64,000 nucleotides of DNA from Absidia repens (lineage: Eukaryota > Mucoromycota > Mucoromycetes > Mucorales > Cunninghamellaceae). Each line of letters begins with the position of its first letter. The first letter of the stretch is position 1. Of the stretch, positions 45,170-57,588 are shown one piece after another. Location: positions 62,001 to 126,000 of the forward strand of contig MCGE01000045.1 in NCBI GenBank assembly GCA_002105175.1, in the 5' to 3' direction. The position numbers and the translations under genes were made by a program. Under the pieces are notes generated by a model. That model was not told the origin of the DNA, made no database searches, and saw only the letters and a list, made by a program, of their open reading frames with translations.

Positions 45170-45732
45170 ATATTCTGCTACTTAATTAATTAGTCAAAAA
45201 TAAACAATGCCAAATAATATTACAATTCACTTCATCAAAAAAATATATACTGTTACCTTGCCAAGTTGTCCGACCCCCATGACTTCGTCTGGTGCCCATT
45301 TTATCTGCATCTGACTTTATTGGGCAACCTCCACCAACAATTAAATATTTTGCCCAACCAAGATATAAGAGCGTAAGAGCTTTTCTCTTATTGTAATGTC
45401 ACGTTTACTAACTGATACTATGTGATTATCACGTTATTGTGCGGTGACCAAGTGAGTATGGTGCGGCTCACTTACAATGTCAAATTTTAAACATGATCCT
45501 AGAAAGCTGATGGTTTTTTAAAAAAAGACCACCTCAAAAAAACAATGTATAAACATAATAATTCAGACCTTTAAGAACAAAATGTGTACATCAGTTTGTT
45601 TTTTTTTCATGAAAAAAGAAAAAGTTATCAGCCTTCAAAAAAAGAAGACTTTGGCTGGCTGGCCTAGGATTTGAAACGTATCTGATGTACTGAAAAGGAA
45701 AATGATATGTGCATTTTTATATATCAAAAAGA
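45170..45732. other. Intergenic region, no gene seen
   Basis: AATAAA near 45199 probably ends the upstream transcript. Nothing else is recognised before the R1 copy. Confidence 0.5.
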
Positions 45733-47235
45733 AAATGGACCGTAAGGAAACTCAGCTATAGTAACTTTAATTTCGCTCTTTTGGTGCTCTGCCTTTTTTT
45801 TGCTGATCCACCGCTAACGCCCTGCCCACTATAGGAGCCGTCCATCCTTTTTTTTTCAATCGCTGCCCACTCATAGTGCCGCCAAATAGTCCATCCCATC
45901 CCATCAAAACTTTCAGAAACCCCCAGCCACCCAGTGACATTAATACTACTCTCAACTTTGCTCTTCAATATACCCCACCACAACAAAATACACTGTAATA
46001 GCTGTTTTTTCACACAAACACATCCCGGAATTCTTTTCTACGCACAAACTTATAGAGTTGGTAGAAGAAGTCTCCATAATGCACAATCCGTTCCTTTTTC
46101 ATATATATATAGACACATTTTTTTTTTATCCATATGTAATAGACATTCGATGAAGCTCATAATGTAAACGTACAACAGAGAAACCAATTATAATAAAAAG
46201 AACATATTTATTCAGACGTAGATACAAATGATGACAAACTATTACTAAACTATTGAGTGCTAATCTACTGTCGTTCCCAAATCCTTCATCCAAAATGAAA
46301 GCGTTTCCCCATGATGTTTGTTTTGCGTTTTTTAAAACGCCCCTAATTCAAGTTCTAACACTAACCCTAGATCACCAGTACCCCAATGAGCCTTGCCACA
46401 TTCAGATTATCATGAAGGAAAAAAATAAAAAAGAAAGGAAAAGAGGGTAAAAAAAAAAATGGGGACTCGAAAAAAATAGAAATCAAAATGCGGAGCCTGA
46501 ATCATCCAGCTTTTTTTTTTATCTCATGTCTGTGCGTACAACAACAACAAAAAAAAAGAAGGGACGGTACTTTTTATTGTACAAATAATAAATAAAAATA
46601 AAAATACATAAACTAATCTTCGTTTGCAAGTCTTACAATCTACATCTACATCTACTAACTACGCTTGATATCGGAGCGGGAACGAGCAAAAAACAGGACC
46701 TGGTTTCCAGGGGTAAAAGTTTTTACCTTGTTTCCGGTGTAATATTTTAGAGTTTTCGCGGTATTTTACAAAGTAAACGCTCTGGCGCTCCGCTGGAGCT
46801 TTTGGAAATCTTTCGATTTACTGGGTGTCACAGTTTTTTATTAAAGTGTGGGTTTTGATGGGATAGGATTAAAGCCTCCGCCATTTCTCACTTTGGTGGG
46901 CAGCCCCCTGGGGCCCACCCGTCGTGCTCAGCGCGTCGTCAATGGGTTCTTTTTTGTGGGCTTAAAAGAAAAAAAAATGGTGAAGAGATAGGAGCCTCCG
47001 CCATTTCGCACTTTAGTGGGCAGCCTCTCAAGGCCCAACCTGTCGTGCTCAGCGCGTCGTCAATGGGAGGGGATTTTTTGTGTGCTGAAATAATAGCTTA
47101 CTTGAAAGGCGTCGGAGATACTAGAGCTTGATTATGTAGGGGGTTGCAACTGCCTTTCCACTGGAAGATAAAACTAATTATGCATCATGGTAATTATGGC
47201 GATTGCCCCTTCATTTAATTTTTATTTGCATAGAC
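45733..47235. repeat. R1 dispersed repeat, copy D, rearranged: left part direct, right part inverted
   Basis: 45733-46530 is the left part of R1 in direct orientation. 46776-47235 is the right part reversed, starting AAACGCTCTGGCGCTCCGC and ending in the ATTAATTTTTATTTGCA-type segment that in copy A follows the left part directly. Unrelated sequence (46531-46775) separates them. An internal inversion or two independent fragments would explain this. Confidence 0.8.
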
Positions 47236-47274
47236 AATCAAACAATGAGAAAGAATAATGATAGAAAAAGACAA

Positions 47275-47785
47275 GACGAAGTTTATTCAGTAGTAAGTAT
47301 AACAATGACAACCAATACTAAACTAAGATGAAGGCTAATTCAATAGTGGTTCCAAATTCTGGATCCAAATGAAAGGGTTTCTGTTAAACCAAATAAAATT
47401 AGAGATATACTAAAAACCTGTTTATTGCATAATAAAGAAATAAATATAAAATAAGAATATGATAAAATAAAGGAGACAAAAAGTACTTACCGTTCTATTG
47501 ACAACGGTTTAGAGTATCAGTAAAAGAATAATATAAGGTGAAGGAAAAAGGGAAAGAGAGATAAAAATATAAAATGTCAAAATATAAAATCTAAAATGGG
47601 AGTCGGAGTAAGAAGAGAGAAATCAAAAGAGGACCGTTATCACAACAGTTCCCCCGTGCATCTCGTAATACCTGGGCTGAAATCCCTCCTAAACTAGTAC
47701 TGACACTAATCCTAGTTGAATATCATCTCATTGAGATCAATGAAATGGCGGTGACTTGGGAAAAGAAAAAGAAAAGAAAGGAAGG
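47275..47785 (+). repeat. R2 dispersed repeat, copy 3, interrupted by an insertion
   Basis: R2 landmarks run from GTTTATTCAG to GATCCAAATGAAAGGGTTT (47380) and resume at TTCCCCCGTGCATCTCG (47649) through ACTAGTACTGACACTAATCC. A 268-bp insertion lies between (listed separately). Confidence 0.7.
47381..47648. mobile_element. 268-bp insertion in an R2 copy, possible small non-autonomous transposon
   Basis: Compared with other R2 copies the sequence is interrupted exactly between GGGTTT and CCCC. The insert begins CTGTT and ends AACAG, so it has at least 5-bp inverted ends, with TT or TTT on both sides. It contains no open frame of note. Confidence 0.5.
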
Positions 47786-49089
47786 AGGAAAAAAAAAAAG
47801 CTTTCTTTAAAGCGTATATTCAAACGGCGATTGAGGTCACAAAATTGAAATGAAAAATTGAAAATTTGGCATTATAAGTGAGCCACACCATAATTTTGAA
47901 TGGAGGACCATTACAGGGTTCAATAGCTCCCAATGTGTGAGGTACTGGTTTTCCAATATATTTTTTAGACCAAAATATACATAAATGAAAATTGTATCTG
48001 CTGATTTAACCAACGGCCCATCAAATATCAAGTTGAGAATTCTGGCAAGGCCAGATTTTTAACGTTGTGATATTGGATGGAAAGTGCCAATGGGAATATT
48101 ATGAAATCAAAGCATCCTTACTTGGGTATTTCTACTCAACTTCATAAAGGCGAAGACGGTAGTTGCTGTTAGTTGCTGTATACTTTCCTTATTGTGTTTT
48201 TTTTACACAACATTAACCATTTACTATTGTGGGTATCGATAGAATTCGACATCCCTGTCATTTTGCATCTTAGTACGCAATCATCGGGCCTTAATGACTT
48301 TGTCTTGGGGAAATCTTTTTTTTTCACTATAGTTTTTTCTATTTTTTTTTATAGAAAACGAGCTGAATATCACCCGTATGTCCAATCTGATGACAAAATT
48401 ATCTGCACGGTCTTGGATAATTGATATGAATAGTAGAACAAGAGTAGCAACTCCTTTCATAGCAAGTAGCTACGAACTTTCAATCAGGTGTTCGAGAAGG
48501 AGAATGGGTCAGTGCAGAAGAAAGAACATTTAATGATTTAATATGTGTGGCAGAGTGACCATTGAAATATATCTATATATATATTTCATATGGGAGTCTT
48601 CCATTATGATATTGTATAACAAAAGGCAGGTAAAAGTATTGTGTATTATAATGGCAGCTACACCTACGGCAAAGTTCCAGTTTATTAATATAATCGATCG
48701 ATTACAAACGATATCACGTTTGATATTATGTGACTTGGGACTATCATCCACAAGGATTTAATAGAAAGTAGTTATAGTGAATGAACTAGAAAGCATGTGT
48801 ATGCTAAGACACTCAAAAAACAGCTATAACAGCGGCTTCGCTTACTATCTCGCTAGTCGGTGTACGGTCAGTAAAAAGTACGTACTTTATTTGACAGAAT
48901 ACGGTATATACTAAAACTAAAGGAATGTTCATTGTAACAAGAGATCTAATGGAGGTAGCTTAAGGGAGATTTAAAGAGTAACTAATAATACACTAACGAG
49001 ACAATTGTATAATGAGAGCTAGTTTACTGTACCGTACAGTACAAGGCATGAGAAGGATGGAAGGGGACATTTGTTATGAAAGCACAGTA
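47786..49089. other. Gene-poor region, no gene recognised
   Basis: Short open frames (47837-48031 minus, 48173-48424 plus) lack family features. Sequence is AT-rich; no repeats of note except TA runs at about 48575. Confidence 0.45.
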
Positions 49090-49410
49090 ACGGTCAACAT
49101 TAAGCAATGGTAATAAAAAAGCGCCCTATCTCACAAGACATGAAAGAAACCAATGGAACATTTTTCATTGAAGCACGTAAAAAGAGGCATATTTTATTCA
49201 TAAACTAAAACTAAACTAAGCTAATGAAGGCTCTTAAGAAGCTAACTGATGGTGTCGTCAGATCCTGGATCCAAAATGAAAGGGTTTCCCCATGCATCTT
49301 GCTATTCCTGAGCTGAAACCCCCTCTAAACTAGTCCTAGCACTAATCTAAGTTCAACATAGGCCATAGAAGTTCAATGATAAAGAAAAAACGAGGAAAAA
49401 AGAAATCAAA
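49090..49410 (+). repeat. R2 dispersed repeat, copy 4
   Basis: CACAAGACATGAAAG, CATTTTTCATTGAAGC, ATATTTTATTCAT, ATCCAAAATGAAAGGGTTT, CCCCATGCATCTTGC and ACTAGTCCTAGCACTAATC occur in the same order as at 8280-8640, its closest relative here. Confidence 0.75.
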
Positions 49411-49929
49411 TCACAAAGGAGAGCGGAAAATAAAAAAGGCGGGAGAGAGAGAAAACACGTGGGCGGAATGTGAAATGTTCCTACCATCTATGTCTGTGGA
49501 ATTTTTCATTTTCATCCATTATCTTGGTAAATACATGGACGAAAACCCGCTTTCTTTTCTACAATATTCAACGTGATAGACCCTACTTTTATGAAAGCAG
49601 CCGTCACAAGGATGCGAAAACTTATAAATATGCATCGGGCAAAAAAGACATCGATGCTTTAACAAACTTCGCTGAATGTAGTCGAAATGCAAGTAACACT
49701 TGACGCCAATTTCTTAACGCTAATTTTTTTAATGAGTCAATCAGCGAATGAGGTAACCGATCGAGCTAATAGGGTAGTCTACGTTGTACTTGTTTTCGCT
49801 TTGCCTCATCGTCGCGAATTTCGATCCCCGTTGTTCCAAAAAAAAATCGGGTAAACATTTATGGTAATCACAACTCCCCGAGAGAAAAAAACCCTCACAA
49901 CAGGTATATTTTTACATACACCATAAAAG
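49411..49929. other. Region between R2 and HRQ1
   Basis: A 77-residue open frame (49470-49703) has no recognisable family. A vaguely tRNA-like stretch near 49750-49845 was examined and rejected. The last ~100 bases are the HRQ1 promoter. Confidence 0.4.
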
Positions 49930-52900
49930 ATGGGAAAACGACGAAGAAAAGACTCTCTGGCTGAACCTTCCACATCGGCAAGATCATCAACATCACGTCG
50001 GACATCGAAGTTCGAAAGACTGAATAAGATATTTCAACAGTTGACGCCGTTTTGCGCTTTCTGCGAGGCACGTCTGACAACTGCCATGACTTTCCAGAGA
50101 ATGAAAGACGCCGTGCCAGACCTTTCCGTAGAAGACTTGGCTGCGATCAAAGCTATTTTACCCAACTTCATAAGCTACTCCTATATACCACATAGTGAGG
50201 TTGGCAATAACACCGGTGATCAAGCCCCTATTCTCCAAGTATATTTTGGTAAGCAAGTCAGTCAGATGGCAAATAAAGCAAAACACACTCGCGTCATGGG
50301 TAATCGTGGTGATGAATTTTCTTCAAAAACTGAAGAGCTACAACGCCACTTGGTGAAGCCTCAAAATATTCTAAAGACTGTTCAGCAAAATAATGCGATA
50401 TTTGCCAAAGCACTGGAGTCTTTTGTTCAAGAAATGGATAGCCAAGGAGTAGACAGTGAAACTGCACTAGAAGACCTACTGAAACAATACGTGCCATTGG
50501 AGCCTTCACGTGAACTAACCCGGTCAACGCATCATGATAGCAGCAATACACCTACTGAAATGGATAATGTTTCTTCTATTGAAACAGTCTTGGCCGAAAT
50601 GAGGCAAAAACCTTTTTACCACGGCCAATTAGGACAAGATATCTATCAAACAACACTTCCTGCCAAATCGGCACAATACGGGACTGTAAATTCTTCATTT
50701 TCATCGATCATCAATGATGCGTTGAAAGATCAAAATATCCATCAGCTATACTTGCACCAGGCAGAAGCCATCAATGGATTTAAGAAGGGAAAAAATGTCA
50801 TCACTTCAACGTCAACAGCAAGTGGTAAATCTTTGATATACCAAATTGCTATTTTGGAGACATTACAGCAAAATCCGTCAGCACGCTCATTGCTTGTTTT
50901 TCCAACAAAAGCTTTAGCTCAAGATCAAAGACGCTCATTACTTAACTGGCTATTGTCCATACCCTCTTTGGGTGCTGATATTAAAGTAATAAAAAAAAAA
51001 AAAAAAAAAAAAAGGAAAGACGGTATCCTTCACATCGCTATTATCTAATTAAACATGCATACAGATATCAACATATGACGGTGATACTCCAATAGATCAA
51101 CGTGCTACTATTCGAGCATCGTCAAATATCATTTTGACTAATCCAGATATGTTGCATTTTTCAATATTACCCAATGCTGCAAAATACTGGAATAATTTTT
51201 TCTATTCACTCAAGCTTGTTGTTATTGACGGTAAACAAAAACGAAAAATTGTTTGCAGTACAATATAAGTGTAACCTCTTCTTTTATCTTTTGGCATTGT
51301 TCAGAGATACATGTTTATCATGGAGCGTTTGGTGCAAACATGGCATTTATTCTCAGAAGGCTCAGAAGATTGACCAACGAATATTTCCACAACAATCAGA
51401 TCCAATTCATATCTTGCAGTGCCACAATAAGTCATCCTGAAAGGCATATGGAACAACTAGTTGGTGTTTCCAATGTTCTTTCTATAAAGGAGGATGGAGC
51501 TCCGTCTGCTTTAAAGGTAAAGAACTCCGTAGTAAATGATGAATGAGGTGCCAATAGTAGTTTTATGTCGTTATCTGCGTTTTAATAGAAAATGGTGGTA
51601 TGGAATCCTCCTATAATTGATGCAAACAGTCCTCAAGTACTTAGACGTGGTGCTATAGCGGAGACAGCTGATATATTAGAATTTCTTATGTCTCGCAAGA
51701 TGAGAACAATTGTTTTTTGCAAAGTATGCTGTTAAATACTATGATTACGAAATGTATTATGAAATACTAATTTATCTTTTTTTTGCGGGGGTGGGGTTCA
51801 AATCTAAGATTCGAAAAACATGTGAATTATTGATGAAGCAAATGCGTGAACATCTTGAAAAGTCTCAACGCCAAGATCTTTTATCGAAAGTCTATTCTTA
51901 TAGAGGAGGGTATATGCCAAGCACAAGGCGAAGAATTGAACAACAAATGTTCCGAGGAGATTTACTGGCCATTATAGCCACTAACGCACTGGAATTGGGA
52001 ATTGATATTGGCGAGTTGGGTAAGCTAACAAATTTAGCTTTTGTAACTAAAAAACAAAAAGTAATATTCAAACAACATATTAGATGCTGTGATAATGGTT
52101 GGCGTTCCCTGGTCAATGTCAAACTTTGTAATACCTTGATTTAAATCAATACCATTAATGGCAATCATGCTTTGTCTTATCAATTGATATTTTTTATCTT
52201 ATTTAGTGGCAGCAATCAGGCCGAGCTGGGAGAAGAAACAATGAATCATTAACGATGGTTGTGGTTGATCAAAATCCAATGGATCAATATTATGTGGTAC
52301 ATACATACTTGTTTTTCGAGTACATGTATATTGAAATTAATTATTATTTATACATATAGAAACACCCACAGGAGTTGTTTACAAAAAATATACCGCCATT
52401 CTCCCTCGAACTGGACAAAAGCACGATATTGAATGGGCATTTACAATGTGCAGCACAAGAATTACCTATTAGTATTAACCGTGATGAAAAGTACTTTGGA
52501 TCTAAACTGTCATCCTTATGCCATGACAACCTTATTTTTCTACCCGACGTCAATGTAAGTGAATAAAAAAAAAAAAAAAAAGGTAACAATATTAATTTCT
52601 CCCTCAGGTATATAGACCCCATCCATCCCGCTCAGATAACCCATGGCAATATGTGAATATTCGAGGCATGATGGAAGAAGAAACGTACGCTATAGTAGAT
52701 GTAACTGATAGTAAGAAGAAGAACATCTTGGAAGAAATTGAAGCCACTCGTGCACCTTTTGAGATTTACGTCGGAGCTATATTCATCCATCAAGGTCGAA
52801 GCTATCTTGTTGACGACGTTAATGTGGATAAACGGTATGCTACTGTTCATTTGGTGAAAGTAGATTGGATAACTAGACAACGGGATTTTACGAATGTGAA

Positions 52901-53633
52901 TGTTCTTGAAACCAAAAAAAGAAAACCTATTCTTGCAGAACCATCATTCCCATATGTATCTTTTGGCAACGTAGAAATCGAAACGGTTGTTTTTGGATAC
53001 CATAAACTGGATAGAAGAAATCGAATCCTGGATAGTGTGGATATATATATGGATCCAATTACTCGAAATGGCCTCGGGTTATGGGTGGACGTGTCAAGTC
53101 AGACCATTCGCAAACTAGAGGAATATGAGATTGACCCTATGGCTGCTGTCCATGCCGCTAGTCATATGCTACTACTCTTATCTCCCCGAATTACCAATTC
53201 TGTTTCTAGTGAAATCAGAACTGAATGCAAGAGTCCACACGCCACAAGGAAACGACCGAATAGGTAATAATAATAATAAAAGTCAGATGTTAAAGATTTT
53301 TTGTTAATCCAGGTAAAAATAGGGTAGTTATTTATGAAGCAACACCGTGTGGTATTTTACATCAAATATATGATTCTTTTGAATTCCTGGTTAAAGCGTG
53401 TCAGCAACAAATTGATTCATGCGAATGTTCATGTGGTTGTCCTAAATGTAAGATTATCAGTTTTTTTTTTTCTCTGTATAGTAATAATTTAATTGATTCT
53501 TTTAATTACGTCAAATCCAAAAGGTGTTTACTTATCTTCATGCACAGAGCAAAACGTACTCTGCTCCAAACTGGGAGCCCAATTCATCTTTAGATCATTA
53601 CTAAATATGGAACTTCCCAAAGTTTGCTCCTAG
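49930..53633 (+). CDS. HRQ1: Hrq1, RecQ4-like DNA helicase
   Basis: Eleven exons: 49930-50985, 51065-51230, 51305-51516, 51589-51723, 51809-52019, 52084-52127, 52207-52296, 52360-52554, 52608-53263, 53323-53447 and 53524-53633; 999 residues (yeast 1077), frame exact throughout. Motor motifs: TSTASGKS (Walker A, about 296), VIDEIHVYHG (DEIH, about 407), SCSATISHPERH, GYMPSTRRRIE, and SGRAGRR (about 613). The C-terminus has HAASHML, RTECKSPHATRKRPNRVVIYE and a Cys cluster (CECSCGCPKCVYLSSC), as in the MZB/DUF1998 region. Hrq1 is a 3'-5' helicase in crosslink repair and telomere control. The A tract in intron 1 (about 24 bases) and the exon 10 acceptor (AAATAG) were chosen by frame and family match. 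Confidence 0.93.
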
Positions 53634-53869
53634 TCCTTAGGGAAGCTTTTATAAATATAAAACATTTTTAAGAATTATAAAAAGAATAATCATAGCCATG
53701 CGAATAATATGTCGAGTTTTCCGGCTGGGGTCTAATATTGCAAGGATTGGCCGGGAGTTCCAAATTTCAGACTGTCTGTGGCGAAACCACAAAAACAATA
53801 AAACACTCAGGGTGAAATAGACAGCTTTACAGGCTTTGAAATATTTTGACATTAGAATAGCATAGTATC

Positions 53870-55602
53870 ATGGCACAAAAATTCCGTGCGCTTCTAGATC
53901 TATGCAAACGCAGGGGGTTTTTATATCAGTCAGCAGAAATATACGGAGGACTTCGCGGGGCCTATGACTATGGACCTTTGGGTGTGGAACTGAAAAAAAT
54001 ATTCAACAATCCTGGTGGCGGCAGCACGTCTATTTTCGTGACGACGTGGTAGGGTTGGATACCAGCATCATCACTCCCCATCCGGTACTCAAAGCTTCAG
54101 GGCATGTGGATGAATTTTCAGATCTACTTGTGGATTGTATGTTGACCAGAGAACGCTTCCGGCCCGATAAAGCACCTACCTTGGATTTTACAGCGACAGA
54201 TAGTAGCGGTTGCAAGACATCAGGCAAAATTCTTATGCTTGCTCCTGATAAACTCACAGCGAAGCAATGGCAGCAGCTCATTACGGATCAGATAGCACCT
54301 GGGATCAAAACAACAGTCGAAGGAAAGAAACTCTGGCTTCATGTCGCCTCATACGCACCACCTCTATCCGAACACCAAGCCGGCAACATTGTCTTTTCTA
54401 TGATAAACAGCACGGTTCCTAGTCATTCCATCCCCTATCATGGCTATGTATCCCCTGAAACTCAATCACCATTCTTGACACCTAGTCGACCTTTCAACCT
54501 GATGTTTAAAACATTCCTCGACCCTATTGATCCAGTCGAGCGTATTATTCAAACTACCCAGCAACACGACCCAACGCAACAAGAAACCCCATCGCAAACT
54601 GTCCGTGAAAAAGTGGATGAAGTACTACGACCTTCTACTGTCTACCTGAGACCTGAAACAGCTCAAGGAGTATTTATCAACTTTGAACAAGTAACCCGAA
54701 CGATGAAGATGAAAGTTCCATTTGGTATTGCTCAAGTAGGCAAGTCTTTCCGTAACGAAATCCGGTTGGAACATGGTATCTTCCGCACGCCTGAATTTGA
54801 ACAAATGGAACTGGAATATTTTGTCAGTCCCTGGACATCTGGGTATTGGTACGATCATTGGCGCAAGCTTCGGTACAATTGGTGGCTGACCCATGCTTGT
54901 CACCCTGATGATTTTCGTCAACGTGATCATCAAGCGAATGAAATGGCACACTATGCTGTCGGATGCACTGACGTCGAATTCAAATATCCATGGGGATGGG
55001 GAGAAGTCGAAGGCGTAGCTCACCGAGGCAACTATGATCTGACACAACATATGAAAACCACTGGGGCCAAATTTGAAGTGATCGAAGATTTACCGAGGAT
55101 TGAAGATGAAGACGCTACGGTGGATATGTCAATGGTGCCCAAGGAGTCCCCAGCAAAATATATCCCTCATGTGATTGAAAGCTCTTGTGGTCTCAATCGC
55201 GCCATGCTTGCCTTTCTATGTGATGCGTTCCATCAAATACCTGCCGCCGAAGATGATAAAAATGGTCAGCCTAGAAACATCCTGAAACTACATCCTCAAT
55301 TAGCTCCTGTCAAATGTGCTGTGCTCCCTCTGACTGGTAAGCCAGAATTCTTGTCATTGGCCCAAAAGGTCGCTCAGTCAATTCGCAAGCGTGGTTTATA
55401 CACTGTCATTGAATCGCAAAAACTGAGGATTGGAAAGCGATATTATCGCCATGATGAAATTGGCACTCCATGGTGTATCACTGTAGATTATCAAAGTTTG
55501 GATGATGGCAGTGTCACTATTCGAGAGCGTGATACTGGCGAACAACACCGATTACCTTGGCAAGATGTGCAACAATATATTGATAATAAATTATTAGAAT
55601 AG
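53870..55602 (+). CDS. Glycyl-tRNA synthetase, bacterial single-subunit type, with a one-base frameshift
   Basis: Intronless. Adding one base would give 577 residues. The first frame (from ATG 53870) reads [17 protein letters not shown] and [12 protein letters not shown], then breaks in a run of seven A at 53993-53999. The shifted frame resumes at [20 protein letters not shown]. One missing A in the run explains it. Downstream are [14 protein letters not shown] (motif 2 region), [47 protein letters not shown] (motif 3) and the anticodon-binding C-terminus ([20 protein letters not shown]). The CKRRGF start, NLMFKT motif and lack of the eukaryotic insertions resemble bacterial enzymes, so a mitochondrial role or horizontal origin is possible. 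Sequencing error is the simplest cause of the shift; a true pseudogene is the alternative. Confidence 0.88.
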
Positions 55603-55686
55603 AATAGATTTTTTTCTTATGAATAAAAGCTTTTTTTTTTTTTTTTTTTTTGGCTACTTCTACAGTTTATTGTTATATTTTAAAAA

Positions 55687-57023
55687 GAAAATGGATCGTA
55701 AGAAAACTCCCTAACTTTAATTTCGCTCTTTTGGCCCTCCAACTTTTTTTTTTTTCTGACCCACTCAATCGCTGTCCATTCATTGTGCCAAATCACAGAG
55801 TCTTCCATCCCATCCCATCAAAACCCACACTTCAGAAACCCCCTGCCACCCAGTGGCTACATAATTAATAGTATTTTCAACTTTGCTCTTCAATATACCC
55901 CACCGCAATAAAATACACTGTAATAGCTGTTTTTTCACACAAGCACATCCCTGTACTCTTTTCTACGCACAAACTTATAGAGTTGGTAGAAGAAGTTTCC
56001 ATAATACCCAATCCGTTCCTTTTTCATATATATATAGACACTTTTTTTTTCCTATGCATATGTAATACACATTCGATGAAGCTCATCATGTAAACGTACA
56101 ACAGAGATACTGATTATAATAAAGAGAGCATATTTATTCAGACGTAGATATAAACGATAACAAACTATTACTAAACTAATGAGTGCTAATCTACTGTCGT
56201 TCCCAAATCCTTCATCCAAAATGAAAGGGCTTCCCCATGATATTGTTTTGCGTTTTTTAAAACGCCCCTAATTCAAGTTCTAACACTAATCGTAGATCAC
56301 CAGCACCCCAATGAGCCTTGCCATCATATCATTCAGACTATCATGAAGGAAAAAAAAAAAGAAAGAAAGAAAGCAAAAGAGTGGAAAAAAAAATGGGGGC
56401 CAAAAAAAATAGAAAGCAAAATGCGGAGCCTGAATCATCCAGCTTTTTTTTTTTATGTCAAAAAATCAGGGAAGGGACAATCACCATAATTTCCATAGTG
56501 TATAATTCGTTTTAATTTCCAGTGGAAAGGCAGTCGCAGCCCCTACATAATCAAGCTCTAATCTCTCAAGTAAGCTATTATTTCAGCACACAAAAAAAAA
56601 CCCCCATTGACGACGCTCTGAGCACGACGGTTGGGCCCCACGGGCTGCCCGCCATAGTGCGAAATGGCAGAGGCTCCTATCTCTTCATTATTTTTTTTTT
56701 CTTTTTAGCACACAAAAAAACATTGCCGCTTCGCTGAGCACGACGGTTGGGCTCCAAGGGGCTGCCCACCATAGTGCGAAATGGCGGAGACCCTAATCCC
56801 TTCCCTATTTTTTTTTTTTTTTTTTTTTTTTTTCAGCAGACATAAAAACCCCATTGACAACGCGCTGAGCACGACGGTTGGGCCCCAAGGGGCTGCCCAC
56901 CAAAGTGCAAAATGGCGGAGGCTTTAATCCTATCCCATCGAAACCCACACTTTAATAAAAAACTGTGACACCCAGTAAATCGAAAGATTTCCAAAAGCTC
57001 CAGCGGAGCGCCAGAGCGTTTAT
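55687..57023 (+). repeat. R1 dispersed repeat, copy E
   Basis: Starts AAGAAAATGGATCGTAAG, ends AGCGCCAGAGCGTTTAT. The GC-rich module is present three times in a row (about 56605-56680, 56720-56805 and 56850-56960), separated by T-rich spacers, which indicates module amplification. Confidence 0.85.
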
Positions 57024-57588
57024 CAACTTTAAATTGAGACAAAGGTAAAATATATTAAGACGGTGTGTAAATGTCGACTTAATTTTCAGTTTCCATCGTC
57101 CAAAAAAAATTTGCACCTTGTCTCAATTGAAACTTAAAACACTAGTTGTCCTTTTTTTGGTGGGGACGCCTCTGTCATCTCGCATGAATCAGAATTTGAA
57201 AGAGGCATATAGAGCCAAGATATGCAAAAGGCACCAGAAAACAGCATATAATCACAAACTCAAAAGATGTAAAAACCCGGTCATTAATCCTATCGAAGTA
57301 ATTTGTGTCAATATAATTCCTATTGTTGTATAATCAACTATAGATGGTATCAGTGAAAGATTTCTGCAACTACAGTAAACCCTGTAGTAGTCGCCACCCT
57401 CATTACGACATGAAGTGTTTGCTGTCTGATTTCCATCTCTTTTTTTTTAAATCTCAAAAATACATTCCGGTGATTCATCAGACTCCGAAGAAGATGGGGC
57501 GTGAGAAAAAACACAAACACAAACTAACCCGTGGGGGATTAAGGAGGTTTTTTAATCCTTTTTTCTTTTCTTATCCTTCACTAGAAAT
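57024..57588. other. Region upstream of the IVD gene
   Basis: A 71-codon open frame (57118-57333, no ATG at its head) is not supported as a gene. The last ~100 bp are pyrimidine-rich and serve as the IVD leader/promoter. Confidence 0.45.

Noticed and set aside
49750..49845. tRNA-like sequence (GAGCTAATAGGGTAG with TTTCGATCCCC)
   Set aside because: The putative T arm and acceptor stem do not pair and box B lacks the first G; no cloverleaf can be drawn.
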